Translations under genes and position numbers: made by a program
Part shown: in pieces, positions 8,011 to 17,576 of the stretch
Numbering within the stretch: the stretch's first letter is position 1
Layout of the letters: the number at the start of each line of letters is the position of its first letter
Notes under the pieces: generated by a model
Databases searched by the model: none
What the model saw: the letters and a program-made list of their open reading frames with translations, nothing else
Told to the model about the DNA's origin: nothing
Assembly: GCF_009906955.1 (NCBI RefSeq)
Contig: NZ_CP047656.1
Span: 2,187,501-2,251,500 of the forward strand
Direction of reading: 5' to 3'
Source: Paraglaciecola mesophila
GTDB lineage: Bacteria > Pseudomonadota > Gammaproteobacteria > Enterobacterales > Alteromonadaceae
DNA length: 64,000 nucleotides

Positions 8011-9999
8011 TTAACCTGCTGCTAAGACATTTTTCAACGGTTGCAGGTGGGCATCAAAGTGCTTCCATTGCTCCATTCCAGAGCGATAAATAGGTTGCCG
8101 AACTTGTTCCGAACTCGGGGTTTTAATTGCTCGCTCTGTTTTGTGAAAATCAATACACTGCTGCTCAAATGGTAAGCCGCAGAAATCCAAAATGCGCTTT
8201 ACCTGTCCGTGTAAATCATCAATCAGGCTTTCATGTTGCACGCGTAATACAAAGCCAGGCAACACTGTGTCCCAGTGAGCCATGAGTTTTTCATATGCTC
8301 GGTAATAGCGACCAATGTCCTCTAGGGCGTAAGAGAACTCTTGGCCGTCACCAAATAACTGCTTAAAACCGCTAAAACAACAGGCCATCGGATCGCGTCT
8401 GGCGTCAATTATTTTAGCGTTAGGCAATATCAATTTAATTAAGCCGATATGCAAAAAGTTATTTGGCATTTTATCGATAAAAAACGCCGCTCCCGCTCGA
8501 TAAACTTGAGTATCGCTTAAGTATTTCTGCCCGAAACGAGCAAAATAATTTGTATCTAGACTGGCGAGTATTTGCGGGTATTGTTGCTTTTGACCTTGCA
8601 GCTTTGAGGCTAAGCCCAATATGTCATGTAGCTCCATGGTGCCATCGACTTGAGAATGAGATGCCAAGATCTGTTCAAGTAAAGTAGAGCCCGCTCTGGG
8701 TAAGCCGACGATAAAAATGGGGTCACTACTTTGCTCGCCCACCGCTTTTAAACGGTCAAATAATTCTGCGTCGCAGGTATCTATTTGTTTAGCCACCTGC
8801 TTTTCAAACACCTCAGGTTGGTATTTGATTTGCTGTTGCTTGAGCTGATTCCCCCGCGCGTAATGCTTAAACGCAGCGCCATAGTCTTGTCGATCTTCAA
8901 GGGATTTACCTAGCGCAAAATGCAAATGAATTTTATCATTTTGACTAACCTTCTTTTGCGTCACGAGTTGTTCCATAGCAGCCAGTTCAGCATGGCTAAA
9001 GCGATAGGTTTTGGTGTTGGCTAAGCTCCAGTACGCATCCCCTAATTCAGGATTAAAACGATAAGCAGATTGATAAGCATTGATTGCGCCGGGTAAATCA
9101 CCGTATGCCTTTAACGCGTGGCCTAATAGAATTTGGATCCCTGGTTGCGCTTCATTCTTCGCCAGCACGCCTTGGTAAATCGATATAGCGTCTTCCACCT
9201 CGCCTAGACCGACCATAGCACTGGCTTTTGCACTCAGTAAAACGGTGCTGTCTGGTGTTTTAGCGAGCAACCTATCCGCTAATACTTTTGCGTCGTCGAA
9301 CTTGGCCATTTTTGCCAGTAATTGCAAATAAGTTAAACCTGCCGCACTGTGATCTGGATACAAAGCTAAGCAACTGCTTAAGATAAAATCCGCTTCCCCG
9401 TATACCTTGAGTTGAATACCAATTTCTGCCAGCAATAACATGGCTTCTGGGTGATGTTTATTGGCTTGCAGAAACTGCCGGCAGACTTTGTCTGCACTGT
9501 GCAAATCACCCTCGCACATTAAATCTCTCGCTCCGAGAATCGGCTTGGGTAACGCTGCTAAGTAGTCAATTTGTCCTTGAGCTATCGTCGCCGCCCTCTC
9601 GTTCCCCTGCTGAGTATAGATGGGGTGCAATGCGCGCCAACTCGATAACAATGCGGGATTTAGTTGGGTCGCTTGATAAAACGCCTGTGCCGACTTTTGT
9701 GGCTCGTGTAGTGCGCCATATATATAACCATTTTCTTGCCATGCACGTGCATGCTCTGGATTACTTTCGAGTAAACGAGCGTTTGAAGCTAACGCTTGCT
9801 GCACATCGCCATTTAAACGCTGGGCCACGACCAACAAATACAGTAATTCACTTCGTTCGGGCGGCATTAATTGATTCTCCAGCTGTCGCTGACACGCGGT
9901 AATTGCTTGGCTAAATTTGGCCTGTTGAATCTGCGCTTTTATGCCATTTATCACCTCGCGGGTTACTGCGTGCGCTTGAGGTGTATTCTGGTTACTCAA
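8011..9999 (-). CDS. Tetratricopeptide-repeat sulfotransferase
   Basis: This 662-residue protein has two parts. Residues about 15-400 are degenerate TPR units, for example around 84-115, 188-250 and 285-330. The C-terminal part is a sulfotransferase with the PAPS loop DPIFIVGLPRAGSTLLEQIL at 426-445 and the second block KIIDARRDPMACCFSGFKQ. The TPR-plus-sulfotransferase layout is known in proteobacteria, where the TPR part probably selects a protein or peptide acceptor. It lies downstream of a TonB-dependent receptor on the same strand, but a terminator-like hairpin lies between them, so co-transcription is uncertain. The acceptor is unknown. Confidence 0.85.
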   Translation of the reverse strand: MSNQNTPQAHAVTREVINGIKAQIQQAKFSQAITACQRQLENQLMPPERSELLYLLVVAQRLNGDVQQALASNARLLESNPEHARAWQENGYIYGALHEPQKSAQAFYQATQLNPALLSSWRALHPIYTQQGNERAATIAQGQIDYLAALPKPILGARDLMCEGDLHSADKVCRQFLQANKHHPEAMLLLAEIGIQLKVYGEADFILSSCLALYPDHSAAGLTYLQLLAKMAKFDDAKVLADRLLAKTPDSTVLLSAKASAMVGLGEVEDAISIYQGVLAKNEAQPGIQILLGHALKAYGDLPGAINAYQSAYRFNPELGDAYWSLANTKTYRFSHAELAAMEQLVTQKKVSQNDKIHLHFALGKSLEDRQDYGAAFKHYARGNQLKQQQIKYQPEVFEKQVAKQIDTCDAELFDRLKAVGEQSSDPIFIVGLPRAGSTLLEQILASHSQVDGTMELHDILGLASKLQGQKQQYPQILASLDTNYFARFGQKYLSDTQVYRAGAAFFIDKMPNNFLHIGLIKLILPNAKIIDARRDPMACCFSGFKQLFGDGQEFSYALEDIGRYYRAYEKLMAHWDTVLPGFVLRVQHESLIDDLHGQVKRILDFCGLPFEQQCIDFHKTERAIKTPSSEQVRQPIYRSGMEQWKHFDAHLQPLKNVLAAG

Positions 10000-10145
10000 A
10001 TTGCCACTCCGTTTGTATTCGTGAATTCAATGATTAAAGTCTGGTTCGTTGAAGACGTGTTCTTGCTCGTCTAATTCTCTATACCCGCTTTGTAGTAAAG
10101 AGCTATTACCTTGCGACGGCGGACCGTTGCATACAAGCCAGATTA

Positions 10146-10177
10146 AAAAAGGCAAGCCGAACTGGGCTTGCCTTTTT
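10146..10177 (-). terminator. Rho-independent terminator after the TonB-dependent receptor
   Basis: AAAAAGGCAAGCC (10146-10158) pairs with GGCTTGCCTTTTT (10165-10177) around a 6-base loop. T-runs occur on both strands, so it can act in both directions. It sits 28 bp beyond the receptor stop codon. Confidence 0.85.
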
Positions 10178-10204
10178 CTGTATTACTAACGTCTTTAGGT
10201 CAGA

Positions 10205-12850
10205 TTAAAAGAAGTCGTAAGACAACCGTAACCCCACGGTACGCGGTCTATTAGACACTATTTTAGGCGTGTACTGCTGGGCATCGATGTACAAAATGGC
10301 GCTCTTGTCGGTTAGGTTATCAATAAAGATTTCCGCTTTCCATTCATCATTGGTGATACCAAAAGCAAGGTTAGCCAATATGTAGCTATCTTGTATGTAG
10401 CGTCCACCTTGGATAGTCTCACCGTTTGAATCGGCAAAGGTTACCCCTTCGTACACTGCGGCTTCACGTTCAATGCTTAAACCTGTTCCCGTGCCATAAA
10501 CTAGCTGAGCAGCGTCTTCAAGGGCGTAAGCATCCATTGACATGCTGGCTAAGCGATCACCCGTGTAACTAATTGAGCCGTTGATATAACCCGTTAACCC
10601 ACCTTCTAACTCATAGAAGTATTGCGCACGGATATTCCCTGAAAAGTCAGCCGAGTAAGGTAGTTTGCTGCCTACAGGTGGCGCAATGCCATCTAATGCA
10701 GCGTTAATACTCGTTAGCTCAGTGTCTAACACACTAAACGCCGCGTTGATGACAAGGTTGTCAGTAGCCAACCAAGTTAAATCAGCATCAAGACCGCGGA
10801 TCTCAGCATCCCCTACGTTATCAGTAAACACCAAAAAGCTAATATTGGTTGGGTCATAACGTGACGTCTGCAAGTCGGAAATTTCAGAGTAATACGCCGT
10901 GGCGTTCACCCGTAAAATACCGTCTAGGAAGTCACCTTTAATACCGAACTCATAATTATCTAACTCATCGGTTGTTGAATACACTGGAATACGGAAGTCT
11001 TCAAACGCCCCTGTTTGATTCGTCGCTAAACCACCACCTACGCGGTTGGTTACAGGCGGACGGAAACCTTCAGAATAGGTGGCGAATACCAAGATATCTT
11101 CGTTTACCTTCCAGTCTACTGACGCTTTCAAAATCACATCGTCTACGGTTAATGTGCCATCACCATCGAGTAAATCAACTTCAAGTTGACCGCTTTCTAT
11201 TGCAGCAATCACACCATCATCCAGATCAGATGCCGCTAATTCAGCTGGATCTTGGGTACCGAACGCACGTAAACGTCGACTAACATCAACAGTCGTAGTG
11301 GAGCCTTTATAAGTATCTTGAATTTCATACCAGCGAGCACCAAACGTTGCGGTAATATCGTCGGTTAAATCGTATTCTATTTGGCCAAACACTGCGATTT
11401 GGTCAATTGCGTGTTGAATATCGTTCACAAAACTGATGCTAGGCTCAAAAGGTTGACTTGTTGAGTTAACCCCCTCAGAACCCACTAAGGTGCGGGCTAA
11501 ATCGTCGAACTTGTCCGTATTAGCGATATTAAACTTACCTACAGAATTGAGATCTTGTTCATCGTAAAACACCCCCGCAGTTAGGCGCCATACATTGTCT
11601 GTTGGCGTATTAAAACGCAACTCGTGCGTTATACGCGTGCTGTCGGTTTTTTCCTTGTAATACTTAGTCGGATCTAAGCAAATCTCATCTTCTGGCGCTA
11701 CATCGCCACCATAATTACACACGTAATAAGCCGAGAATAAGCCGCCGTTGGTGTAACCCGTATAATCAATCGTTGAGTCAATTGAGCGGTCTAGGTAACC
11801 ACCTGTGTAAACGATATCTAGTTTGTCTAAACGCCCTTCTAGGGTCCAGGTAGTCAAACCGAATTCGTCATCGTTGTCTTCAGGCACAAAGCGGTTAGTT
11901 GAGGTTTCACCCTCTAAGTTAGGATCGTACGCAAATACGCCTTCTGTGCTAAGGGTTTGCTGGGTATGTTGAACCAATAAGTCCCAATCTTCGTTGATAA
12001 TGTAAGACAAACCAAAACGCGCACCTGAATAAACCGCATCGTTAAAGTCATCTTCCACTAATGCATCGTTTTCAGGTGAAATAACCGGCGTATTTTCAGG
12101 GTCGCTTAGCACACCACCAGAGATCCTATCAATGACTACAGCGCTGCCGATATAACCGCCGTTGGCAGGGTCGTTACGAATGTTATCTATCCATCCACCT
12201 TGGTTATCAGAGTAGACCGCTACGCGAAAGGCAAGGTCGTCTGATACTGCGAAGTTTATAAACCCTTCTACAGAATTACTCATTTCACCACCTTTAGTGA
12301 AACTCGTACTGGTATCCACACCTGCGGCAAAACCTGTATGGTCTGGCTTTTTGGTGATTAACCGTACTGTACCTGATTGCGAGCTAGCTCCAAACAGCGT
12401 GCCTTGTGGCCCAGGCAGTACTTCAATGCGCTGCATATCGGTGGCGTAAATATCCAGGTTACGCCCCTGCATAGAAACAGGTTGTTCATCCAAGTAAAAT
12501 GCCACAGAGGGTTGCAATGCCTGTACCGAGGAAACTGAGATGTTACTTTGGGTGGTCGCTGCACCACGAATATAAATTTCGTTCTGACCAGGCCCTGTTC
12601 CTTGAAAGGTTACATTAGGCAAAAACTCGACGTATTCTTGAAAATTATCCACACCGAGATTTTCCAATGCCTCACCGTTTAGCGCAGTCACAGATACAGG
12701 AATATCCTGAATGGACTCTGAGCGTTTTGTTGCGGTCACTTCAATCGTTTCTATGCTTGCTTTACCTGTTTTAGCAGGTGTTTCTTGTGCAAGCACAGGA
12801 GTGGTCGCAAGCGCGGCAACGACCGCGTAGCTTAACTTAGATATTTTCAT
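10205..12850 (-). CDS. TonB-dependent outer-membrane receptor
   Basis: This 881-residue protein has a signal peptide (cleavage after VLAQ, about residue 22) and a TonB-box-like segment IETIEVTATKR (33-43). A plug domain runs to about residue 170, with IPVSVTALNGEALENLG, QNEIYIRGAATTQ and IEVLPGPQGTLFGASSQSG. The rest is a beta-barrel ending in an aromatic residue (LRLSYDFF), as required for outer-membrane insertion. Such receptors import siderophores, vitamins or oligosaccharides with TonB energy. The barrel resembles the broad group of uncharacterised receptors common in Alteromonadales, and the substrate is not predictable. A TPR-sulfotransferase follows downstream. Confidence 0.92.
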   Translation of the reverse strand: MKISKLSYAVVAALATTPVLAQETPAKTGKASIETIEVTATKRSESIQDIPVSVTALNGEALENLGVDNFQEYVEFLPNVTFQGTGPGQNEIYIRGAATTQSNISVSSVQALQPSVAFYLDEQPVSMQGRNLDIYATDMQRIEVLPGPQGTLFGASSQSGTVRLITKKPDHTGFAAGVDTSTSFTKGGEMSNSVEGFINFAVSDDLAFRVAVYSDNQGGWIDNIRNDPANGGYIGSAVVIDRISGGVLSDPENTPVISPENDALVEDDFNDAVYSGARFGLSYIINEDWDLLVQHTQQTLSTEGVFAYDPNLEGETSTNRFVPEDNDDEFGLTTWTLEGRLDKLDIVYTGGYLDRSIDSTIDYTGYTNGGLFSAYYVCNYGGDVAPEDEICLDPTKYYKEKTDSTRITHELRFNTPTDNVWRLTAGVFYDEQDLNSVGKFNIANTDKFDDLARTLVGSEGVNSTSQPFEPSISFVNDIQHAIDQIAVFGQIEYDLTDDITATFGARWYEIQDTYKGSTTTVDVSRRLRAFGTQDPAELAASDLDDGVIAAIESGQLEVDLLDGDGTLTVDDVILKASVDWKVNEDILVFATYSEGFRPPVTNRVGGGLATNQTGAFEDFRIPVYSTTDELDNYEFGIKGDFLDGILRVNATAYYSEISDLQTSRYDPTNISFLVFTDNVGDAEIRGLDADLTWLATDNLVINAAFSVLDTELTSINAALDGIAPPVGSKLPYSADFSGNIRAQYFYELEGGLTGYINGSISYTGDRLASMSMDAYALEDAAQLVYGTGTGLSIEREAAVYEGVTFADSNGETIQGGRYIQDSYILANLAFGITNDEWKAEIFIDNLTDKSAILYIDAQQYTPKIVSNRPRTVGLRLSYDFF

Positions 12851-13287
12851 TCTTTATTGGCCTTGTGTGGTCTAGTTTTTGTGTCTCAATGTGCATTTTT
12901 TGACACGATCTTGGCGTTTAATTATTATTCTAGAGCTTGATATTAATTAAATAGCGTCAAAGCGCAAAAATAAGTTCAATACAAATCAATCGAACACAAA
13001 GCAAAATGACTGTGTGATCAAGATAATAATAGAATTATCTTTATAAATATCAACTTAAATGCAACTAGACCGACGATTATCACGTTAAAAGACTCAATAA
13101 TAGACGATTACTTCGTAAACAAATTATTTCGTCTCTAACGATTAAAAGCGTTGATTAGTACACTTTTCAAACAGCCCTCATCATGATCTTAGCCGATAAG
13201 TGAGTCACTTGATGGCGCCTGTTTTTGTGAAAAAAGAATAACGTCAAAATGACGAACAAATGGGAGTAACATCTCGCTAGGTATATT

Positions 13288-13315
13288 GCGATATGCGATA
13301 TGCGATATGCGATAT
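13288..13315. repeat. Four tandem GCGATAT heptamers
   Basis: Four perfect consecutive copies of the 7-bp unit GCGATAT lie in an otherwise non-coding region upstream of the receptor gene. Such short repeats change copy number by slippage, so this is a potentially variable locus. Confidence 0.9.
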
Positions 13316-13473
13316 TTACAATGATGGAAGCAATTGCGTGTATTTACATTTAGATCACTGAATATAATGTGGTCAATACCAAGATTTGAAACGAAAGAGT
13401 CAGCCAAGCACTGCCGTAAAAATGGTCTTTATTAGGGACATTATTTGACGATTTTTTTGGTAGCGGTGAATGC

Positions 13474-13499
13474 AAGGGCAACAAAGTAATGTTGCCCTT
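13474..13499. terminator. Hairpin downstream of the small MscS gene
   Basis: AAGGGCAAC (13474-13482) and GTTGCCCTT (13491-13499) form a 9-bp stem with an 8-base loop, 60 bp beyond the mscS stop. No T-run follows on either strand, so it may be a weak terminator or a processing stem. Confidence 0.45.
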
Positions 13500-13558
13500 A
13501 GTAAAATAAAGAGCAGCGGGACAAACCATACCAGCCTACTGCTCGATCAGTTTAGGTG

Positions 13559-14395
13559 CTATTCCTTTGTCTGATAAACATGCACATCTCGTTGCGGAAA
13601 CGGAATGCTAATGCCTTCTTTATCAAAGGCTTTTTTAACCTTCTCTTGCATGTCCCAGTAGTAAGGCCATAAATCGTCAGTGGCAACCCAAGGGCGAAAC
13701 ATCAAGTCGACAGAATTGTCACCCAAGCCACCTACGCTGATCCTAGGTGCAGGGTCAGTTAACGAACGTTCATCTTCTTCGAACAAACGTTTCAAGATGT
13801 CTTTTGCCTTATCAATATCGTCGCCGTAGCCGATCCCAAACGTCATATCGCAACGACGCTTATCATAGGCGCTAATATTCACTAGGGTGGCGTTCGATAA
13901 ACTGCCGTTAGGAATAACAATACGACGATTATCAAAGGTATTTACCACAGTATACAAAATCTGAATTTCGCTAACTGATCCGATATACCCTTGCGCTTCA
14001 ATGGTATCTCCCACTTTAAACGGCTTGAAAATTAAAATCAGAACGCCACCAGCAAAATTGGCCAAACTGCCCTGCAACGCCAGACCGATTGCTAGACCTG
14101 CTGCACCTATAACCGCAATAAACGACGTGGTTTCTATGCCTATCATGGAGGCAACTGAAATCAGTAACATCACCTTCAACACGGCACTGATTAACCCGCA
14201 CAGAAACTTATTGAGGGTGGGGTCTTTTCTACCCAGTCTTTTATCTAGAATGGCGACAAAGCGATTGATTAACCATAAACCCACCACCAAGGTGACAATG
14301 GCTAAAAGCAATTTTGGGGCGTAAGTCAATACGAGCGACAATGCATGGTCCAATAACTCAGATACATTGATATTCGTTGAGAAAACATCTTCCAT
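13559..14395 (-). CDS. mscS: Small-conductance mechanosensitive channel, MscS family
   Basis: I chose the ATG at 14395 because TAAGGAG lies seven bases before it, giving 278 residues, close to E. coli MscS (286). It has three N-terminal membrane segments, the pore helix GAAGLAIGLALQGSLANFAGG followed by FKPFKVGDTIEAQGYIGSV, and the beta domain with VIPNGSLSNATLVN. The cytoplasmic cage ends in IPFPQRDVHVYQ. It opens on membrane tension to release solutes during hypo-osmotic shock, as a homoheptamer in the inner membrane. A second, larger MscS-type gene lies at 17.6 kb. Confidence 0.93.
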   Translation of the reverse strand: MEDVFSTNINVSELLDHALSLVLTYAPKLLLAIVTLVVGLWLINRFVAILDKRLGRKDPTLNKFLCGLISAVLKVMLLISVASMIGIETTSFIAVIGAAGLAIGLALQGSLANFAGGVLILIFKPFKVGDTIEAQGYIGSVSEIQILYTVVNTFDNRRIVIPNGSLSNATLVNISAYDKRRCDMTFGIGYGDDIDKAKDILKRLFEEDERSLTDPAPRISVGGLGDNSVDLMFRPWVATDDLWPYYWDMQEKVKKAFDKEGISIPFPQRDVHVYQTKE

Positions 14396-14747
14396 TAAAC
14401 AGCTCCTTAATCGTGTTACGAACTTATCAATTATGACAAGCATGAATACCTACCCCGACCATTCAACCCACATTGATACAGACGGAGAACACAATAAACC
14501 TTGGGGCTTGGGGCGTAAATTCAATAGCGTGTAAGACGAGTAGCGCATACAGACGATGCTTCACATAAACACTGAAAGTATGAATGAGTGTCGCTATTCA
14601 TTTACCTACGCGGTTATGCTGCAGGTGAGAGCGCACAAAACATGGACACGGCGAATTCGTTAAGTTTGCGATTTAAGCTCGCAATAATGAGCGTTTCATT
14701 TTGGGATAAACACTGCGCATGCAAAGTCCCTCTCGCTGCGCAGCACG
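14396..14747. other. Intergenic region, 352 bp, no gene seen
   Basis: This region lies between the mscS start and the nucleotidyltransferase stop, both on the minus strand. A 69-codon open frame on the plus strand has no recognisable features. No repeats, RNA or clear terminator were seen. Confidence 0.45.
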
Positions 14748-15578
14748 TTAAATCGCCGTTAAGTAATCTAACGCTGCGCTCTGCGCTTTGTGGTTAACAT
14801 GAACAGTGCTACCTTCACGACCAAGCACCCTAGTGTCCGAGCTCAACATCTCTCTGTAATGAATATAGATATCAGCAAGTGCATATAAACAGGTTTGCAG
14901 ACTGGCTTTATCGAAATGGGGCAGTATACCCTGCAACTCAGACGCTAATTCAGGTAGTTGCTGTTCAATACGGCGAATGCCATTAGGCTCAAACCCATGG
15001 GCTTTTTTGGCTAATGGTGCGATTACCGTTTGGCGCAAAAAAGAAATAAACGCCAACGTTTCAAAAAATTCGCCTCGGCCGATTCTGGCCGCACCGTAAT
15101 GTATCCACACCCAAAACCTATCCTCAAACCACTGCAGGTCTTGCATGGGGTAATGGCCTTCATCACTTTGGTAAAGACGGGTTAACTGACTTTCTTCTTC
15201 CCAAAGTACTATGGGGTTATCGACGCGCTGAGCCACATCGGGTAGCGCAACAAATTTCAAATCCACATGGAGTAATTCTTCCCCTTCTTGGTACAAACAT
15301 ATCAATACTCTGGGTTCACCTACGTGCTCGCCAGTAAAGCACGCCAATAGCTCACCAAATGATTTCGCGAGGACTTGACGCTGGGTATATAGCATATCGT
15401 AGCTATCAGGTTTAACAGCCAGCACAAAATCAAGGTCGCTATATTGGTCTAATTCATTAGTGGATGCTGAGCCTGTTATTGACAAGCCTGCGAAGTGCTC
15501 ATTTTGTTGAGTAATATGGATGATACGTTCAAGAAACGACAATTGATGAGGTAAGGCGCTGGTCATTATTTTTAACAT
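14748..15578 (-). CDS. Nucleotidyltransferase-domain protein (aminoglycoside adenylyltransferase-like)
   Basis: This 276-residue protein starts with a polymerase-beta-type nucleotidyltransferase core: GSAS at residues 36-39, then YSDLDF with two acidic residues at about 48 and 50, and a third acidic position in HVDLKFVAL. The helical C-terminal half resembles stand-alone NTases related to streptomycin/aminoglycoside adenylyltransferases. The second in-frame ATG (15566) is also a possible start. The family transfers nucleotides to small molecules or proteins. The substrate is unknown and an antibiotic-resistance role should not be assumed. It is a single gene. Confidence 0.72.
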   Translation of the reverse strand: MLKIMTSALPHQLSFLERIIHITQQNEHFAGLSITGSASTNELDQYSDLDFVLAVKPDSYDMLYTQRQVLAKSFGELLACFTGEHVGEPRVLICLYQEGEELLHVDLKFVALPDVAQRVDNPIVLWEEESQLTRLYQSDEGHYPMQDLQWFEDRFWVWIHYGAARIGRGEFFETLAFISFLRQTVIAPLAKKAHGFEPNGIRRIEQQLPELASELQGILPHFDKASLQTCLYALADIYIHYREMLSSDTRVLGREGSTVHVNHKAQSAALDYLTAI

Positions 15579-15786
15579 GAGAAATTCCCTCTTGCCACAA
15601 ATAGAAAGCCAAGATTCTCACAATCGGTGGCGTAAACCAATCACTAAATCTGTGGGTATAAAACAAACCTGAATGAATGCAATAAAAACGCCTCCAGCCA
15701 AGCGCTAATACATATTATCCATAGTAACCCATGGTCTTTTTTGTTATTGGTAGCGTATTGATTGTAAAAGCATAAGTGGGTTTTTA

Positions 15787-17520
15787 GTGAACAACACACA
15801 TTCTTCCGTGTTGAATAAAGTGGCGTTTCTAATTTTGCATGGTTTCGACAAAAGTTATCGTCGACACTCGCGTATTACGCGAGACGCTCAGCAACGTTTT
15901 GAACAAGCAAAGTGGCAAGAAACCCAAAAAGCGATGAAAGAGCGCATCGCAATTTACGAGCGCACGTTGGCCGATGCAGTGGGGGAAATCTACCAGCAGG
16001 TGTTTCCTCACCAAGAGAACAATCAATTCTGGCTCGACCTAAAAATACGTTATCAAAAAATACTCAGCGATCACCCTCAATACGAATTAGCAGAAACCTT
16101 TTACAATTCAGTTATAGGTCGAATTTTTAAGCATCAACAAATTAACGATGACATGATGTTTATCATGCCCACTCGCTGCTATCTAGCCGGTTTGCAACGC
16201 CACATAGTCTTACATAGTTTTGATACCTCTGGTACGGTACGCAAAATGTTAGAAGACATATTCAACCGCTATCATTTTGATATTGCATTTCAAGATATTC
16301 AGCGTGATCTAAAGCATTTAGACGCTGCATTGCGCGCACGTTTAAACACCGCGCAACTCGCCAGCGTACACACAGTAGAAATGCTTAAATCGGTGTTTTA
16401 TCGTAGTAAATCCGCCTACTTAATTGGGCGAATTTGTATGCCAGATGAAACCCTGCCTTTTGTTATTCCCCTTTCAGTCACAACAAAGGACACGCCAGAT
16501 AAAAGTAACCAGATAGTCGTTGAGGCGCTGTTAACAGAACGCCAAGATCTCAGTGTCATATTTAGCTTCGCCCGCTCTTACTTTATGGCTGACACTCAGC
16601 ACCCAGCTGAAGTAGTTGCCTTTCTCCATGAGCTATTACCTCATAAAAAGAAATTCGAGTTGTATATTGCGCTGGGCTTATACAAGCATGGTAAAACCGT
16701 GTTCTATAGAAATTTTTTAGCCCACATGGAAGATTCGAGCGACCAGTTTGCCATTGCGCCCGGGATACGCGGGCTGGTAATGGCGGTATTCCACTTACCC
16801 TCTTACGGTGTGGTCTTCAAGATCATCAAAGATGAATTTCCAGAAAGTAAAAAGATCACTCGTCAGCACGTTAAAGACTGCTATAAGTTAGTCAAAATGA
16901 CAGACCGCGTGGGTCGCATGGCAGATACCCATGAGTACGTTAATTTTCGCTTACCGCGCCATCGAGTTGAGCAAGCTTTGATTGATGAGCTGCTTGAAAC
17001 CTGTACCAGTAGTGTAGAGCTCACGGATGACGAAGTGATCATCAAGCATCTGTACATAGAACGAAAAATGACGCCATTAAACATTTTTTTAGCCGAACAA
17101 AAAGATCCGAAGTTAATCACCAACGCTTTAAACGACCTTGGTTTATGCATTAAGCAAATCGCTGCAGCACATATTTTTGCCGGTGACATGTTACATAAAA
17201 ACTTTGGGATCACCCGTGGTGGTCGTGTCATTTTTTATGATTATGATGAAATTTGTTATTTAACTGAGCGCGAATTCAGAGCCCTACCTAAATCGGATGA
17301 CCCGTACGCCATTGATACGCTTTCCGTAGGCCCAACAGATGTATTTCCAGAACAGTTTGAACATTTTATTGTGGGTAAAAAGCACCTAAAGCAAGAGTTA
17401 AAAGCCCTGCACGGTGAGATCATGACCGCTGAATATTGGCAGAACATGCAAGCACAATCTCTAAAAGGTGATGTACCTGATTTTATTCCCTACGATCAAA
17501 CAAAACGCTTTGTAAATTAA
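15787..17520 (+). CDS. aceK: Isocitrate dehydrogenase kinase/phosphatase
   Basis: This 577-residue protein matches AceK length and sequence throughout. It has the AceK regulatory N-terminal half, then the kinase-like half with the nucleotide loop APGIRGLVMAVFHLPSYGVVFKII (about 325-348) and the catalytic region GDMLHKNFGITRGGRVIFYDYDE near residues 465-487. The enzyme phosphorylates and dephosphorylates isocitrate dehydrogenase. This switches carbon between the TCA cycle and the glyoxylate shunt. The start is GTG. In enterics aceK follows aceBA; here neither gene is in the window, so aceK is expressed on its own. A 10-bp stem hairpin follows. Confidence 0.96.
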   Translation: MNNTHSSVLNKVAFLILHGFDKSYRRHSRITRDAQQRFEQAKWQETQKAMKERIAIYERTLADAVGEIYQQVFPHQENNQFWLDLKIRYQKILSDHPQYELAETFYNSVIGRIFKHQQINDDMMFIMPTRCYLAGLQRHIVLHSFDTSGTVRKMLEDIFNRYHFDIAFQDIQRDLKHLDAALRARLNTAQLASVHTVEMLKSVFYRSKSAYLIGRICMPDETLPFVIPLSVTTKDTPDKSNQIVVEALLTERQDLSVIFSFARSYFMADTQHPAEVVAFLHELLPHKKKFELYIALGLYKHGKTVFYRNFLAHMEDSSDQFAIAPGIRGLVMAVFHLPSYGVVFKIIKDEFPESKKITRQHVKDCYKLVKMTDRVGRMADTHEYVNFRLPRHRVEQALIDELLETCTSSVELTDDEVIIKHLYIERKMTPLNIFLAEQKDPKLITNALNDLGLCIKQIAAAHIFAGDMLHKNFGITRGGRVIFYDYDEICYLTEREFRALPKSDDPYAIDTLSVGPTDVFPEQFEHFIVGKKHLKQELKALHGEIMTAEYWQNMQAQSLKGDVPDFIPYDQTKRFVN

Positions 17521-17525
17521 GTCAG

Positions 17526-17554
17526 CCTTACCGCCCAGTTATTTGGCGGTAAGG
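17526..17554. terminator. Hairpin between convergent aceK and mscS-type gene
   Basis: CCTTACCGCC (17526-17535) pairs perfectly with GGCGGTAAGG (17545-17554) around a 9-base loop, between two convergent stop codons. There is no strong T-run, but position and stem strength suggest a shared transcription end. Confidence 0.55.
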
Positions 17555-17576
17555 TGCACCCAAGCTAAGATAGCAC

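Larger units (their letters stand above)
12851..13558. other. AT-rich intergenic region, 708 bp
   Basis: The stretch upstream of the TonB-dependent receptor is AT-rich and should carry its promoter. It contains a four-copy 7-bp tandem repeat (13288-13315) and a hairpin (13474-13499). A 72-codon open frame on the minus strand (13189-13407) runs through the tandem repeat, resembles nothing known to me and has no ribosome binding site. I treat it as non-coding. Confidence 0.5.

Noticed and set aside
13189..13407. 72-codon minus-strand open frame
   Set aside because: It runs through the heptamer tandem repeat, and I see no ribosome binding site or family resemblance.
14588..14797. 69-codon plus-strand open frame
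   Set aside because: It overlaps the end of the nucleotidyltransferase gene on the other strand and shows no family resemblance.
14748..15578. Nucleotidyltransferase considered as an antibiotic-resistance gene or a MNT/HEPN toxin-antitoxin member
   Set aside because: No HEPN partner or mobile context is present, and the motifs support only the general nucleotidyltransferase fold.
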